A stretch of 64,000 nucleotides of DNA. Source: Strigamia acuminata. Lineage: Eukaryota; Arthropoda; Chilopoda; Geophilomorpha; Linotaeniidae. This document shows, one piece after another, positions 33,936 to 45,035 of the stretch (positions within the stretch are counted from its first letter, which is position 1; each line of letters begins with the position of its first letter). Made by a program: the position numbers and the translations under genes. The stretch is from contig OX442320.1 in NCBI GenBank assembly GCA_949358305.1, positions 5,100,259 through 5,164,258 on the forward strand, written 5' to 3'. The notes under the pieces are model-generated. The model ran no database searches and was not told the origin of the DNA. It saw only the letters and a list, made by a program, of their open reading frames with translations.

Positions 33936-34090
33936 TTCGTGACACCGCCACCAGATAGCGCAACGAACTGTTTTAGCACTATCTGGTGGCGGTGTCACGA
34001 ATTAAAATATCGCCACCAGATGGCGCAACAAAATATCCATTAGGTTCATTCAAACTTCTTTTCAGCAGCGCCATCTGGTGGCGATATTTT
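33936..34090. repeat. Two adjacent hairpins with CTCF-like arms, copy 1
   Basis: The first hairpin has 26-bp arms with one mismatch (33936-33961, 33976-34001). The second has 23-bp perfect arms (34004-34026, 34068-34090). The second pair contains CCACCAGATGGCGC at 34013-34026 and its inverse at 34068-34081, which match CCASYAGRKGGCRS at every position. The first pair differs at one base of that consensus. These could be tiny MITEs or protein-binding sites. Confidence 0.8.
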
Positions 34091-34198
34091 AGTTGTCAGA
34101 AAACTTAGTTTTTCGCAGTTATCTCAACAACTGTAGGAGTTAGGCATATGAATGTGGTATTTCATCAATTTTTTAGCTCATTTTCGATCGATTAAGCT

Positions 34199-36734
34199 TA
34201 TTTCTGGCACTTCTTCAATTTTGGACCGATTTGGCCATTTCTCCATAGGTTAGCCTTTGGGTTTTTGACAAAATTGGCAAAAATTGAAAAAGTCCCTGAA
34301 ATGAGCTCAATCGATCGGAAATGAGCTAGAAAAGCGATTAAACATCACATGCATATGCCTAACTCCTACAGTTGTTGAGATATCTGTGAAAAATCAAGTT
34401 TTCCGACATCTTTTTCTCTTGAAAAATTCCGTTTTTTTACCACAACTCTGCAACCGTAACAGATAGGCATATGCATGTGATGGTTAATCGCTTTTCTAGC
34501 TCATTTCCGATTGATTTAGCTTATTTCTGGCACTTCTTCAATTTTGGACCGATTTGGCCATTTCTCCATAGGTTAGCCTTTGGGTTTTTGACAAAATTGG
34601 CAAAAATTGAAAAAGTCCCTGAAATGAGCTCAATCGATCGGAAATGAGCTAGAAAAGCGATTAAACATCACATGCATATGCCTAACTCCTACAGTTGTTG
34701 AGATATCTGTGAAAAATCAAGTTTTCCGACATCTTTTTCTCTTGAAAAATTCCGTTTTTTTACCACAACTCTGCAACCGTAACAGATAGGCATATGCATG
34801 TGATGTTTAATCGCTTTTCTAGCTCATTTCCGATTGATTTAGCTTATTTCTGGCACTTTTTCAATTTTGGACCGATTTGGCCATTTCTCCATAGGTTAGC
34901 CTTTGGGTTTTTGACAAAATTGGCAAAAATTGAAAAAGTCCCTGAAATGAGCTCAATCGATCGGAAATGAGCTAGAAAAGCGATTAAACATCACATGCAT
35001 ATGCCTAACTCCTACAGTTGTTGAGATATCTGTGAAAAATCAAGTTTTCCGACATCTTTTTCTCTTGAAAAATTCCGTTTTTTTACCACAACTCTGCAAC
35101 CGTAACAGATAGGCATATGCATGTGATGTTTAATCGCTTTTCTAGCTCATTTCCGATTGATTTAGCTTATTTCTGGCACTTCTTCAATTTTGGACCGATT
35201 TGGCCATTTCTCCATAGGTTAGCCTTTGGGTTTTTGACAAAATTGGCAAAAATTGAAAAAGTCCCTGAAATGAGCTCAATCGATCGGAAATGAGCTAGAA
35301 AAGCGATTAAACATCACATGCATATGCCTAACTCCTACAGTTGTTGAGATATCTGTGAAAAATCAAGTTTTCCGACATCTTTTTCTCTTGAAAAATTCCG
35401 TTTTTTTACCACAACTCTGCAACCGTAACAGATAGGCATATGCATGTGATGTTTAATCGCTTTTCTAGCTCATTTCCGATTGATTTAGCTTATTTCTGGC
35501 ACTTCTTCAATTTTGGACCGATTTGGCCATTTCTCCATAGGTTAGCCTTTGGGTTTTTGACAAAATTGGCAAAAATTAAAAAAGTCCCTGAAATGAGCTC
35601 AATCGATCGGAAATGAGCTAGAAAAGCGATTAAACATCACATGCATATGCCTAACTCCTACAGTTGTTGAGATATCTGTGAAAAATCAAGTTTTCCGACA
35701 TCTTTTTCTCTTGAAAAATTCCGTTTTTTTACCACAACTCTGCAACCGTAACAGATAGGCATATGCATGTGATGTTTAATCGCTTTTCTAGCTCATTTCC
35801 GATTGATTTAGCTTTTTTCTGGCACTTCTTCAATTTTGGACCGATTTGGCCATTTCTCCATAGGTTAGCCTTTGGGTTTTTGACAAAATTGGCAAAAATT
35901 GAAAAAGTCCCTGAAATGAGCTCAATCGATCGGAAATGAGCTAGAAAAGCGATTAAACATCACATGCATATGCCTAACTCCTACAGTTGTTGAGATATCT
36001 GTGAAAAATCAAGTTTTCCGACATCTTTTTCTCTTGAAAAATTCCGTTTTTTACCACAACTCTGCAACCGTAACAGATAGGCATATGCATGTGATGTTTA
36101 ATCGCTTTTCTAGCTCATTTCCGATTGATTTAGCTTATTTCTGGCACTTCTTCAATTTTGGACCGATTTGGCCATTTCTCCATAGGTTAGCCTTTGGGTT
36201 TTTGACAAAATTGGCAAAAATTGAAAAAGTCCCTGAAATGAGCTCAATCGATCGGAAATGAGCTAGAAAAGCGATTAAACATCACATGCATATGCCTAAC
36301 TCCTACAGTTGTTGAGATATCTGTGAAAAATCAAGTTTTCCGACATCTTTTTCTCTTGAAAAATTCCGTTTTTTTACCACAACTCTGCAACCGTAACAGA
36401 TAGGCATATGCATGTGATGTTTAATCGCTTTTCTAGCTCATTTCCGATTGATTTAGCTTATTTCTGGCACTTCTTCAATTTTGGACCGATTTGGCCATTT
36501 CTCCATAGGTTAGCCTTTGGGTTTTTGACAAAATTGGCAAAAATTGAAAAAGTCCCTGAAATGAGCTCAATCGATCGGAAATGAGCTAGAAAAGCGATTA
36601 AACATCACATGCATATGCCTAACTCCTACAGTTGTTGAGATATCTGTGAAAAATCAAGTTTTCCGACATCTTTTTCTCTTGAAAAATTCCGTTTTTTACC
36701 ACAACTCTGCAACCGTAACAGATAGGCATATGCA
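34199..36734. repeat. 323-bp fold-back satellite, about 7.8 monomers
   Basis: GGACCGATTTGGCCATTTCT recurs at 34223, 34546, 34869, 35192, 35515, 35838, 36160 and 36483, a step of 323 (once 322). Each monomer is an imperfect inverted repeat around a CTTTTTCTCTTGAAAAATT loop, with arms bearing CACATGCATATGCC and GGCATATGCATGTG. The block order matches that of the 280-bp satellite although the sequences have diverged. Confidence 0.96.
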
Positions 36735-37075
36735 TTGCATTTTTGAGGTGAGGTGAGGTTTTCAGTATTTTTGTAGTGAGGTGAGGTTTTCAGTATTTTT
36801 GAGGTGAGGTGAGGTTTTCAGTATTTTTGAGGTGAGGTAAGGTGAGGTGAGTTTAGGTAAGGTTAGGTTAGGTTAGGTTTTTCTAGTCTCTTAGTATTTT
36901 TGAGGTGTGGTGAGGTGAGGTGAGGTTAGGTAAGGTTAGGTTAGGTTAGGTTTTTCTAGTCTTTTAGTATTTTTGAGGTGAGGTGAGGTGAGGTTAGGTT
37001 AGGTTTGATTAGGTTAGGTTAAATTTTTCTAGTCTTTTAGCATTTTTTAGGTTTAGTTTTCTTTTAGATGTTTAT
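36735..37075. repeat. Degenerate TGAGG/TTAGG pentamer block
   Basis: Runs of GAGGT and TTAGG units alternate with TTTTTCTAGTCTTTTAGTAT spacers, in about five blocks. Short stretches such as GGTTAGGTTAGGTTAGGTT contain three to four TTAGG units, the common arthropod telomere repeat. The block is short and mixed, so it is interstitial and not a chromosome end. Confidence 0.8.
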
Positions 37076-37121
37076 TCGCATAAGTATAAGTTTTAAGATA
37101 ATTCTAGCATAACAGCTATTG

Positions 37122-37190
37122 TAGCTGTGTGGTATCTTCTTCACGTGTTTGGTGGCTTTGGACTCTGGGCTAGTGGGTTCGAATCCCTGA
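37122..37190 (+). other. tRNA-like Pol III box region (possible SINE head)
   Basis: TAGCTGTGTGGT at 37122 resembles a Pol III A box with one or two mismatches. GGTTCGAATCC at 37176-37186 is a perfect B box. The segment does not fold into a clear tRNA cloverleaf by eye. A second perfect B box lies on the opposite strand at 37258-37268. A tRNA-derived SINE head or a degraded tRNA gene is the likeliest reading. Confidence 0.35.
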
Positions 37191-37310
37191 TAAAATTTAA
37201 TTTTAATTTTTAACTTTTAAATTTTAAATTTTTATTTTAAATCCCCTAGATTGGTCCGGATTCGAACCCGACTATATCTCTGCAACCGAAACAGATGTTG
37301 TATGATAAAA

Positions 37311-37508
37311 AAAACGTGTGCCAAAACGTGGTAAGATGTCTGCAAAAGCATGGTAAAATGTGTGCAAAAACATGGTAAAATGTGTGCAAAAACATGGTAA
37401 AATGTGTGCAAAAACGTGGTAAAATGTCTGCAAAAACGTGGTAAAATATGTGCCAAAACTTGGCAAAATGTGTGATTAAAACGTGGTAAAATGTGTGCCA
37501 AAACGTGG
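37311..37508. repeat. 22-bp tandem repeat, about 9 copies
   Basis: Units built on GGTAAAATGTGTGCAAAAAC repeat with a 22-bp step and drift towards GTGGTAAAATGTGTGCC before the GC-rich array starts. Frames across it (His/Phe/Leu-rich on minus) are by-products. Confidence 0.9.
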
Positions 37509-40260
37509 CAGCGGGCTCCCCAGCGGGCTCCCCAGCGGGCTCCCCAGCGGGCTCCCCAGCGGGCTCCCCAGCGGGCTCCCCAGCGGGCTCCCCAGCGGGC
37601 TCCCCAGCGGGCTCCCCAGCGGGCTCCCCAGCGGGCTCCCCAGCGGGCTCCCCAGCGGGCTCCCCAGCGGGCTCCCCAGCGGGCTCCCCAGCGGGCTCCC
37701 CAGCGGGCTCCCCAGCGGGCTCCCCAGCGGGCTCCCCAGCGGGCTCCCCAGCGGGCTCCCCAGCGGGCTCCCCAGCGGGCTCCCCAGCGGGCTCCCCAGC
37801 GGGCTCCCCAGCGGGCTCCCCAGCGGGCTCCCCAGCGGGCTCCCCAGCGGGCTCCCCAGCGGGCTCCCCAGCGGGCTCCCCAGCGGGCTCCCCAGCGGGC
37901 TCCCCAGCGGGCTCCCCAGCGGGCTCCCCAGCGGGCTCCCCAGCGGGCTCCCCAGCGGGCTCCCCAGCGGGCTCCCCAGCGGGCTCCCCAGCGGGCTCCC
38001 CAGCGGGCTCCCCAGCGGGCTCCCCAGCGGGCTCCCCAGCGGGCTCCCCAGCGGGCTCCCCAGCGGGCTCCCCAGCGGGCTCCCCAGCGGGCTCCCCAGC
38101 GGGCTCCCCAGCGGGCTCCCCAGCGGGCTCCCCAGCGGGCTCCCCAGCGGGCTCCCCAGCGGGCTCCCCAGCGGGCTCCCCAGCGGGCTCCCCAGCGGGC
38201 TCCCCAGCGGGCTCCCCAGCGGGCTCCCCAGCGGGCTCCCCAGCGGGCTCCCCAGCGGGCTCCCCAGCGGGCTCCCCAGCGGGCTCCCCAGCGGGCTCCC
38301 CAGCGGGCTCCCCAGCGGGCTCCCCAGCGGGCTCCCCAGCGGGCTCCCCAGCGGGCTCCCCAGCGGGCTCCCCAGCGGGCTCCCCAGCGGGCTCCCCAGC
38401 GGGCTCCCCAGCGGGCTCCCCAGCGGGCTCCCCAGCGGGCTCCCCAGCGGGCTCCCCAGCGGGCTCCCCAGCGGGCTCCCCAGCGGGCTCCCCAGCGGGC
38501 TCCCCAGCGGGCTCCCCAGCGGGCTCCCCAGCGGGCTCCCCAGCGGGCTCCCCAGCGGGCTCCCCAGCGGGCTCCCCAGCGGGCTCCCCAGCGGGCTCCC
38601 CAGCGGGCTCCCCAGCGGGCTCCCCAGCGGGCTCCCCAGCGGGCTCCCCAGCGGGCTCCCCAGCGGGCTCCCCAGCGGGCTCCCCAGCGGGCTCCCCAGC
38701 GGGCTCCCCAGCGGGCTCCCCAGCGGGCTCCCCAGCGGGCTCCCCAGCGGGCTCCCCAGCGGGCTCCCCAGCGGGCTCCCCAGCGGGCTCCCCAGCGGGC
38801 TCCCCAGCGGGCTCCCCAGCGGGCTCCCCAGCGGGCTCCCCAGCGGGCTCCCCAGCGGGCTCCCCAGCGGGCTCCCCAGCGGGCTCCCCAGCGGGCTCCC
38901 CAGCGGGCTCCCCAGCGGGCTCCCCAGCGGGCTCCCCAGCGGGCTCCCCAGCGGGCTCCCCAGCGGGCTCCCCAGCGGGCTCCCCAGCGGGCTCCCCAGC
39001 GGGCTCCCCAGCGGGCTCCCCAGCGGGCTCCCCAGCGGGCTCCCCAGCGGGCTCCCCAGCGGGCTCCCCAGCGGGCTCCCCAGCGGGCTCCCCAGCGGGC
39101 TCCCCAGCGGGCTCCCCAGCGGGCTCCCCAGCGGGCTCCCCAGCGGGCTCCCCAGCGGGCTCCCCAGCGGGCTCCCCAGCGGGCTCCCCAGCGGGCTCCC
39201 CAGCGGGCTCCCCAGCGGGCTCCCCAGCGGGCTCCCCAGCGGGCTCCCCAGCGGGCTCCCCAGCGGGCTCCCCAGCGGGCTCCCCAGCGGGCTCCCCAGC
39301 GGGCTCCCCAGCGGGCTCCCCAGCGGGCTCCCCAGCGGGCTCCCCAGCGGGCTCCCCAGCGGGCTCCCCAGCGGGCTCCCCAGCGGGCTCCCCAGCGGGC
39401 TCCCCAGCGGGCTCCCCAGCGGGCTCCCCAGCGGGCTCCCCAGCGGGCTCCCCAGCGGGCTCCCCAGCGGGCTCCCCAGCGGGCTCCCCAGCGGGCTCCC
39501 CAGCGGGCTCCCCAGCGGGCTCCCCAGCGGGCTCCCCAGCGGGCTCCCCAGCGGGCTCCCCAGCGGGCTCCCCAGCGGGCTCCCCAGCGGGCTCCCCAGC
39601 GGGCTCCCCAGCGGGCTCCCCAGCGGGCTCCCCAGCGGGCTCCCCAGCGGGCTCCCCAGCGGGCTCCCCAGCGGGCTCCCCAGCGGGCTCCCCAGCGGGC
39701 TCCCCAGCGGGCTCCCCAGCGGGCTCCCCAGCGGGCTCCCCAGCGGGCTCCCCAGCGGGCTCCCCAGCGGGCTCCCCAGCGGGCTCCCCAGCGGGCTCCC
39801 CAGCGGGCTCCCCAGCGGGCTCCCCAGCGGGCTCCCCAGCGGGCTCCCCAGCGGGCTCCCCAGCGGGCTCCCCAGCGGGCTCCCCAGCGGGCTCCCCAGC
39901 GGGCTCCCCAGCGGGCTCCCCAGCGGGCTCCCCAGCGGGCTCCCCAGCGGGCTCCCCAGCGGGCTCCCCAGCGGGCTCCCCAGCGGGCTCCCCAGCGGGC
40001 TCCCCAGCGGGCTCCCCAGCGGGCTCCCCAGCGGGCTCCCCAGCGGGCTCCCCAGCGGGCTCCCCAGCGGGCTCCCCAGCGGGCTCCCCAGCGGGCTCCC
40101 CAGCGGGCTCCCCAGCGGGCTCCCCAGCGGGCTCCCCAGCGGGCTCCCCAGCGGGCTCCCCAGCGGGCTCCCCAGCGGGCTCCCCAGCGGGCTCCCCAGC
40201 GGGCTCCCCAGCGGGCTCCCCAGCGGGCTCCCCAGCGGGCTCCCCAGCGGGCTCCCCAGC
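37509..40260. repeat. Pure 12-bp array GGGCTCCCCAGC, about 229 copies
   Basis: 2752 bp of a 12-bp GC-rich unit with no variant copy visible, inside otherwise AT-rich DNA. All frames on both strands that avoid stops are open because 12 is divisible by three. This gives Gly-Glu-Pro-Ala on minus and Gly-Leu-Pro-Ser, Arg-Ala-Pro-Gln or Ser-Pro-Ala-Gly on plus. None has a credible start, splice site or flanking domain. The absence of any copy divergence points to very recent expansion, or to an assembly consensus of a long-read repeat. Confidence 0.97.
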
Positions 40261-41162
40261 GTTTAAGTGTCTGCTGCTCAAAAACTAAGAGGGTTAGAGT
40301 GTTGTGCCTTTTAGGGTTTGTAGAGGAGAAGGTCCTTTACATCATTTAGTTTTTTTAATAAAAAAACTGTGATCAATTTGTTGAGATGTTGGGGTTTGAA
40401 GTTGTGGCACCAGATTTGGAAATTTAGTACAAGTCTTTTTTGTGCCTTATTCAAATGCTTGCTGCTCGAAAACTAAGAGGAGTAGAGACTTGTGCTGTTC
40501 ATGGTTTGTTTAGGAGAAAGTCCTCTATCTTTTCGTGTAAACACCATTGAAATCCTTGGTAAAAAAATTGGGATTTGTTCTATCTGTAGTTTGGGCAAAT
40601 GTGAAGGTGTTGCAAACTTCAGCCTGGTGAATAAATTGTAGTACTACAGTATTATCTAATTATACATGACAAATAAATATTTTTGTTGAAAAATAGATTG
40701 ACTATCCAGAACCGGTACCAATACCGGTGTCAGTACCGCTTTCGGTAGTAGTACCGACCCCAATACCGGTGTCCATTTTTCATTCGGGACCGGAACCGAA
40801 TATAGTACCGGAAAAAAATTTCAGTACCGAGTACCGGTACCATGAAAACCGTCCGGTACTGCAATCCCTATCTAAGAGGAACTATTTGTTCCAAATCAAG
40901 AAATTATCTCACAAATGTTCAATTGGATTAAGGATAAAACAACTGAGAAAGCCATTAAAGTCGTCTGATTTTATTTTTGCGTGAAACACTCGCGCAAATT
41001 TCGATGTATGTTTTCGGTTGTTGTCCTGTTGCTACAACCAAACCCAATATTTTTTTATTCGTCAAGATTTCTTTCTAAAATGCCTTTTTTAATATAGGAA
41101 TCCATTATTTCATCGATGGACTGGAGATTTCCAACGTTTCACATCTCCAAACCAACACTGAT
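40261..41162. other. Non-coding spacer with a diverged duplication and a hAT-like end
   Basis: A stretch at about 40265-40350 recurs, diverged, at about 40451-40530 (CTGCTGCTCAAAAACTAAGA against TTGCTGCTCGAAAACTAAGA). From about 40700 to 40872, GGTACCGG/CCGGTACC words in both orientations end in GGTACTGCAATCCCTA, which resembles a hAT-type terminal repeat. The left end was not found. No gene seen. Confidence 0.5.
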
Positions 41163-42436
41163 GTAGTTTATAAAGCTGCGAAAACTAAAGAAAAAATTCA
41201 TTAATCGAGAATCATGCATGTTTCTACCAGAAGTTAGTTTCAGATTGGAATCGATTAAAGAAGTTAATATTAGCGATTCGGACAATTGGTAAAAGGAGAG
41301 AGTAAGTTTGAAATCACTTGGAACGTAGTTTGCTAAATTTTGATTTATCTTTGGTTTGATTTTGATTTATCTTTGGTTTGATTTTGATTTATCTTTGGTT
41401 TGATTTTCATATTTTTGGTTTTTTCTCACTAGCTAGCACTATGCTGTGCGTCATAGCTTCACTATTCAAAAAGAAGAAAATGGCGATTTTGCTAGTTAAT
41501 ATAATCTCCATTGCAACCTTGCCTTTAGGTATCGTCCTGTTGCTAGTTATACATCTCTGAAACTCTGCTATTAGGTAGTCCTAATGCTGGTTGTTGTACA
41601 CTATCATTAGGTATCGTCCTGCATCCCTCTGAACTCTATCACTAAAACCGGAAGAAAAGTCTTTGGAGAAGTCTGTTTTTGGTCGATAACTCGGCAAAGG
41701 AGCCAGATAGACATACTCATGCCATAATTAAACGATTCTTTACGTCATTTCATGTCGATTGGGCCTATTTCCGGCAATTTTTCAATTTTGGCCGATTTTA
41801 GCAAAAACACAAAGGCTAACCTATGGAGAAATGACTAAAATCGGTCAAAAATTGAAAAAATGAGCTCAATCGATCGGAAATGAGCTAGAAAAGCGATTAA
41901 ACATCACATGCATATGCCTATCTGTTACGGTTGCAGAGATATGGTCGGAAAACGGAATTTTTCAAAAGAAAAAGTGGTCGGAATACTTGGTTTATTGCAG
42001 ATATCTCAACAAATGTAGGAGTTAGGCATATGCATGTGATGTTTAATCGCTTTTCTAGCTGATTTCAGATCGATTGAGCTCATTTCTGGGACTTTTTCAA
42101 TTTTTGCCAATTTTGACAAAAACCCAAAGGCTAACCTATGGAGAAATGGCCAAAATCGGCCAAAAATTGAAAAGTGCCGGAAATAGGCCCAATCGACTTG
42201 AAATGACGTAAAAAATTGTTTAATTATGGCATGAGTATGTCTATCTGGCTCCTTTGCCGAGTTATCGACCAAAAACAGACTTCCAAAGACTTTTCTTCCG
42301 GTTTTTCGCCCGTAGCTCTGCAATGGAGCCAGATAGGCATCCTCATGCCATAATTAAACGATTTTTACGTCATTTCAGGTCGATTGGGCCTATTTCCATT
42401 TTGAATTAAATTTTAACTCTAAAATTCTTCATTTCA

Positions 42437-42677
42437 GACTATAACGAATGCATCGAAGCGGGAAGCGGCTATCACGGTGACTGCACTGCCGACGCGCCGG
42501 GAAATACATGCGTGATTGTCCCGACGGCTACCAATGGATCGGCGAAGGGTTGGAAATGGAAATTGAATTTGAAAATGGAGAAGGGAAATAGAACTAATTA
42601 TTTATTCTTAAGTGTTTTGCAGGCATTGCTTCTGGAGGTTCAAATTTCATCTACGATCATTAGTTTGAACGATCTGT
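42437..42677 (+). pseudogene. Cys-rich (EGF-like?) exon remnant, copy 2
   Basis: Same sequence as at 32925-33165, with the same acceptor, the same Cys spacing and the same frame break. See the first copy for the reading. Confidence 0.35.
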
Positions 42678-43447
42678 CTATCACGAAGCGATGTAAATTG
42701 CTCTTGTTCACCTCTACCAGCTGCCCACACAGTCTGTGTCACTTCACTGCAACACACGGCGCTTCCACAGCTCTCGCGCACCTCGTGTGTTTCTCGTGCA
42801 CCGCACCAGGTGGAGCTGTTGGTCGTTGGCTCCGACAATTGGGAACCGGAAGTGCCACTTCCGGAAGTGGTGGACCCCGCAGTAAGGAAGTTAGTTGAAT
42901 CTGCATCAGCATGGTGAACGATTGCTTCCCGACCTTCTTCCTGTGCTTGATGGCAAGAGATACCCGAACACTCACAAAGTGTTATTTTATTTGTTACTCG
43001 TGCTTTTTCTTCTCACTCGTCGTTTTTCTTCTTTCATTTCTTGTTTTTCTCTTGCTTTTAATATCTTTTATGACTCGACTTGTGCTTTTATTATTTTATT
43101 TTAGTTTTTATTTTTATTCTGTTCTCTTCTTTTGTTATTTTTCTTCTCCTACTCGTCGTTTTTCTCCTTTTACTCGTTTTTCTGCTCGCTCTTGATTTTT
43201 TTTTGTTTTTTTTTGTATTCTTCTTTGTCTTTTGTTCTATTCTTCTTTTTCTGGCTCTTGTTTCCAAAAAGATGTTTCTCTTGCGTTGTAACTTACATGT
43301 CATCATGTGTATTTATTTGTTATAATTATGTATTATCTTTTTTTAAATATAAATTTTAAATAAAATCATTTACTTCGTTCGTTTTTGCAAAAAAATAAAT
43401 ATAAACACAAACTAAATTAACAATTAAAATTTTATTAGTTCTTTCAG

Positions 43448-43602
43448 TTCGTGACACCGCCACCAGATAGCGCAACGAACTGTTTTAGCACTATCTGGTG
43501 GCGGTGTCACGAATTAAAATATCGCCACCAGATGGCGCAACAAAATATCCATTAGGTTCATTCAAACTTCTTTTCAGCAGCGCCATCTGGTGGCGATATT
43601 TT
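43448..43602. repeat. Two adjacent hairpins with CTCF-like arms, copy 2
   Basis: Duplicate of 33936-34090. The exact consensus matches are at 43525-43538 and 43580-43593 in inverted orientation. Confidence 0.8.
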
Positions 43603-43710
43603 AGTTGTCAGAAAACTTAGTTTTTCGCAGTTATCTCAACAACTGTAGGAGTTAGGCATATGAATGTGGTATTTCATCAATTTTTTAGCTCATTTTCGAT
43701 CGATTAAGCT

Positions 43711-43980
43711 CATTTCTGGCACTTTTTAAATTTTGGACCGATTTTGGCCATTTCTCCATAGGTTAGCCTTTGGGTTTTTGTCAAAATTGGTCCAAAATTG
43801 AAAAAGTCCCAGAAATGAGCTGAATCGATTGGAAATGATCTAGAAAAGCGATTAAACATCACATGTATATGCCTATCTGCTACGGTTGCAGAGATATGGT
43901 CGGAAAACGGAATTTTTCAAGAGAAAAAGTGGTCGGAACACTTGGTTTATTGCAGATATCTCAACAACTGTAGGAGTAGC
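43711..43980. repeat. Partial fold-back satellite unit
   Basis: One partial unit of the 323-bp family, diverged from the tandem copies (GGTTTATTGCAGATATCTCA loop side). It ends near GTAGGAGTAGCG. It resembles the single unit inside the duplication more than the tandem copies. Confidence 0.7.
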
Positions 43981-45035
43981 GTAAATCCAACTGACGCCAT
44001 AGTTGCACGAAAGCGCCACTATCAGGTAGTGGTGAAAATTAGAAACTGAATTATCTTAAACCACTAATGTATTTTTTTTATTGATTATAGAAAAATACAA
44101 AAGGAAGAAAACAAAGAAAAAGAGATTTAAAAATCAAATTAAAACATGAAATTAAAATTTCGATTGAGTTTTAATTTTCGGGCACTAGATGTCGCTACCG
44201 TCAATGCTGTTTCCTCTTGGCTTCCGTAGTTCGAATTTCCCGCCGCCATTATTAGGCATATTCAATGGCGTAGTTCCTCGGCCTTCAAACGATTCATTTA
44301 TTAAAAGCATAAACAGAAACTCAAAGAAAGAATTATATGTGAATAAACAGTGTAATGATTAATCAATCGTTTTAAGATGGAAAAGAAATTCATATCACAA
44401 CTGTATTAATTAAATTAGATCTAAAATTAGCATCAATTGGAATTGAACATAATGGAAAATGAAGTCAATTTTGCAACAGAAAGAATTATCTCATTAAGAA
44501 ATTTAATTGAGGAATTTGGTATTAAATTAGCGAAAGAATTTGACAAAAAATTTTGCGTTGAGATAAATCGATTTATATATTTTATTTTTTGTACAGTTTT
44601 TGACGTGTGATGATCCAAAATGAGTAGAAAGGTTTTCTCTCCCACGATTTTATCTCAATCACTTTCCATAAAACCTTGAGGAATCCAACCAACCAAACAG
44701 AGAAAAAAATCAAATATTATAAAGTATAATTGGAATAAGCAAAGAAAAAGGATGAAATTTAAGTTTTTAAGGGTTGTTGGTGTGGAAATGTGGAGGGAAA
44801 GTCAATTTCCAGGTGGTTTTCATTGTTTTTCATTGGAAAATGTTGAATTTATGTTGAATGTTGAATTTATCTCCATTTTCCAAGCATGTTTGTCATAATT
44901 TTTTACTTGAAAACGTGTTAAAAATTCTTTTTCAATGCTTATTTTCATTATTTTCCACCTGAAAACACAGAAAAGTTCTATTTCCAAACATTTTCCCATC
45001 ATTTTCCACTAGAAAACAGAAAAATTCCATTTTTC
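43981..45035. other. Intergenic sequence, nothing recognised
   Basis: AT-rich sequence with scattered A-rich words. Short minus frames around 44433-45002 have no domain or splice support. GCGCCACTATCAGGTAGTGGTG near 44013 is a small inverted repeat. Confidence 0.5.

Larger units (their letters stand above)
31651..34198. repeat. Segmental duplication, copy 1 (2548 bp)
   Basis: Matches 41163-43710 at a constant offset of 9512 bp with no net insertion or deletion and about six base differences seen. It holds a 22-bp triplicate (about 31830-31895), a fold-back unit related to the satellites (about 32130-32900), a Cys-rich exon-like remnant (about 32925-33165), a T-rich low-complexity tract (33450-33870) and two perfect or near-perfect hairpins (33936-34090). 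Both copies end at a satellite-type junction. It may be a non-autonomous mobile element, but no terminal signature was identified. Confidence 0.93.
41163..43710. repeat. Segmental duplication, copy 2 (2548 bp)
   Basis: Second copy of 31651-34198, in the same orientation. The left junction is with unrelated sequence (CACCAACACTGAT). The right side runs into a further partial fold-back unit. Differences seen include single-base changes near 41753, 42106, 42349, 42390, 42948 and 43114. Confidence 0.93.

Noticed and set aside
36735-37075. Chromosome end (telomere)
   Set aside because: Only short TTAGG runs mixed with other pentamers, with unrelated DNA on both sides.
37246-40349. Very long frames of Gly-Glu-Pro-Ala, Gly-Leu-Pro-Ser, Arg-Ala-Pro-Gln and Ser-Pro-Ala-Gly repeats
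   Set aside because: A stop-free 12-bp unit opens every such frame at once. The flanks are a 22-bp repeat and spacer with no domain or splice signals.
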